14,603 nucleotides of DNA. Source: Bacteroidales bacterium UBA6366 (lineage in GTDB: Bacteria > Bacteroidota > Bacteroidia > Bacteroidales > UBA932). The stretch is from positions 1 through 14,603 of the forward strand of contig DJRG01000030.1 in NCBI GenBank assembly GCA_002438845.1. Reading direction: 5' to 3'. The position numbers and the translations under genes are program-made. The notes beneath the pieces were generated by a model that worked only from the letters and a program-made list of their open reading frames with translations, had not been told where the DNA came from and did no database searches. Below, one piece after another: positions 14,236-14,603 of the stretch. The stretch's first letter is position 1; the number at the start of each line of letters is the position of its first letter.

Positions 14236-14603
14236 TTACCTTAATGCCTTTACCTGTTCCTCGGTAAGTCCTGTCAACTGTAAAATCTGTCCTATCGGCA
14301 TACCGATTTCAAGCATGGCTTTAGCAACTTCGGCCTTGCCCTCAGTTATTCCTTCGGCTTTTCCTTCGGCTTTTCCTTCGGCCATGCCTTTAGCCATCCC
14401 GTCAGCCAGTCCCTTGGCCTCTCCGTCGGCATATCCAGCCTCGAAGCCCTTGCGCTCGGCGAACACTCGCTGAGCCAGAATGTCCCTCTCGTTCATCTTG
14501 TCAATCTCGTATTTAAGTTTCTTCTCCTTGTCGAACGCCGCCACCTCGCACGCCTTGGCGAGCCGCCTGGAGATCCCTCCGGCCTCCTCGATCCACTCCG
14601 GAA
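14236..14603 (-). CDS. Rpn/PD-(D/E)XK family putative transposase-nuclease, C-terminal part
   Basis: The frame runs from the window edge to a TAA at 14238-14236. The GTG at 14544 is not the true start, because the frame is open upstream to the edge (PEWIEEAGGISRRLAKACE...). What is visible is the C-terminal portion: a charged helical stretch (FDKEKKLKYEIDKMNERDI), a low-complexity Gly-Glu-Lys-Ala tail (GMAKGMAEGKAEGKAEG) and a small closing helix-turn-helix-like segment (AKAMLEIGMPIGQILQLTGL, then TEEQVKAL). This ending is typical of the Rpn recombination-promoting nuclease / PDDEXK_2 putative transposase family in Bacteroidota. The catalytic PD-(D/E)XK domain would be beyond the window, so activity cannot be judged. 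The gene converges on the PUL and is probably not functionally part of it. Confidence 0.8.
   Translation of the reverse strand, partial: PEWIEEAGGISRRLAKACEVAAFDKEKKLKYEIDKMNERDILAQRVFAERKGFEAGYADGEAKGLADGMAKGMAEGKAEGKAEGITEGKAEVAKAMLEIGMPIGQILQLTGLTEEQVKALR
14351..14382. repeat. 12-bp tandem repeat in the Rpn-family gene
   Basis: CCTTCGGCTTTT is repeated twice in full (14351-14362, 14363-14374), followed by eight bases of a third unit. On the coding strand each unit encodes a four-residue E-G-K-A-type block. Because the unit is a multiple of three, copy-number change would lengthen or shorten the tail without breaking the frame. Confidence 0.85.

Overview
The window looks like chromosomal DNA from a gut-type Bacteroidales (phylum Bacteroidota). 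The evidence is a SusC/SusD pair, Bacteroides-style -7 boxes (TAnnTTTG) ahead of several genes, lipoprotein signals typical of the group, and intergenic repeats built on CTTCGACAGGCTCAGCG. The genus cannot be set from the sequence. Apart from the last gene and one short open frame in the leader, every gene is on the + strand.

Layout. 1-367 is an unusual leader region. It holds three copies of a 16-19 bp repeat (two direct, one inverted). The second and third form an 18-bp perfect inverted repeat around a segment that contains a promoter pointing at susC. This is the architecture of a phase-variable (invertible) promoter. 368-7051 is a polysaccharide-utilization operon core: a SusC-like TonB-dependent transporter, a SusD-like lipoprotein, and a lipoprotein with two Big_2 Ig-like domains in the usual SusE/F or surface glycan-binding position, closed by a strong hairpin terminator. 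7180-8125 is a more AT-rich insert carrying a DUF6922 protein and an AbiEii/AbiGii nucleotidyltransferase. Its promoter has an internal palindromic operator, so it is a probable toxin-antitoxin module. 8212-13178 carries two exo-acting glycosidases: an exported GH31 with its own promoter and a lipoprotein GH3. They are separated by a 281-bp spacer full of palindromic repeats. 13252-13907 is an apparently frameshifted outer-membrane beta-barrel gene. 13908-14235 is intergenic with a hairpin and one more REP-like unit. From 14236 to the window end, on the minus strand, lies the C-terminal part of an Rpn/PD-(D/E)XK family putative transposase-nuclease with a repetitive tail.

How it works together (inference). 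SusC/SusD and the Big_2 lipoprotein would capture and import an oligosaccharide, and the GH31 (alpha-linked sugar) and GH3 (beta-linked sugar) would trim it. That combination would suit a branched or mixed-linkage glycan such as xyloglucan-type oligosaccharides, but no endo-acting enzyme and no regulator (HTCS, ECF/anti-sigma or SusR type) is visible, so the substrate is open. Importer expression may be switched on or off by inversion of the leader segment. No recombinase is in the window, so it would have to act from elsewhere.
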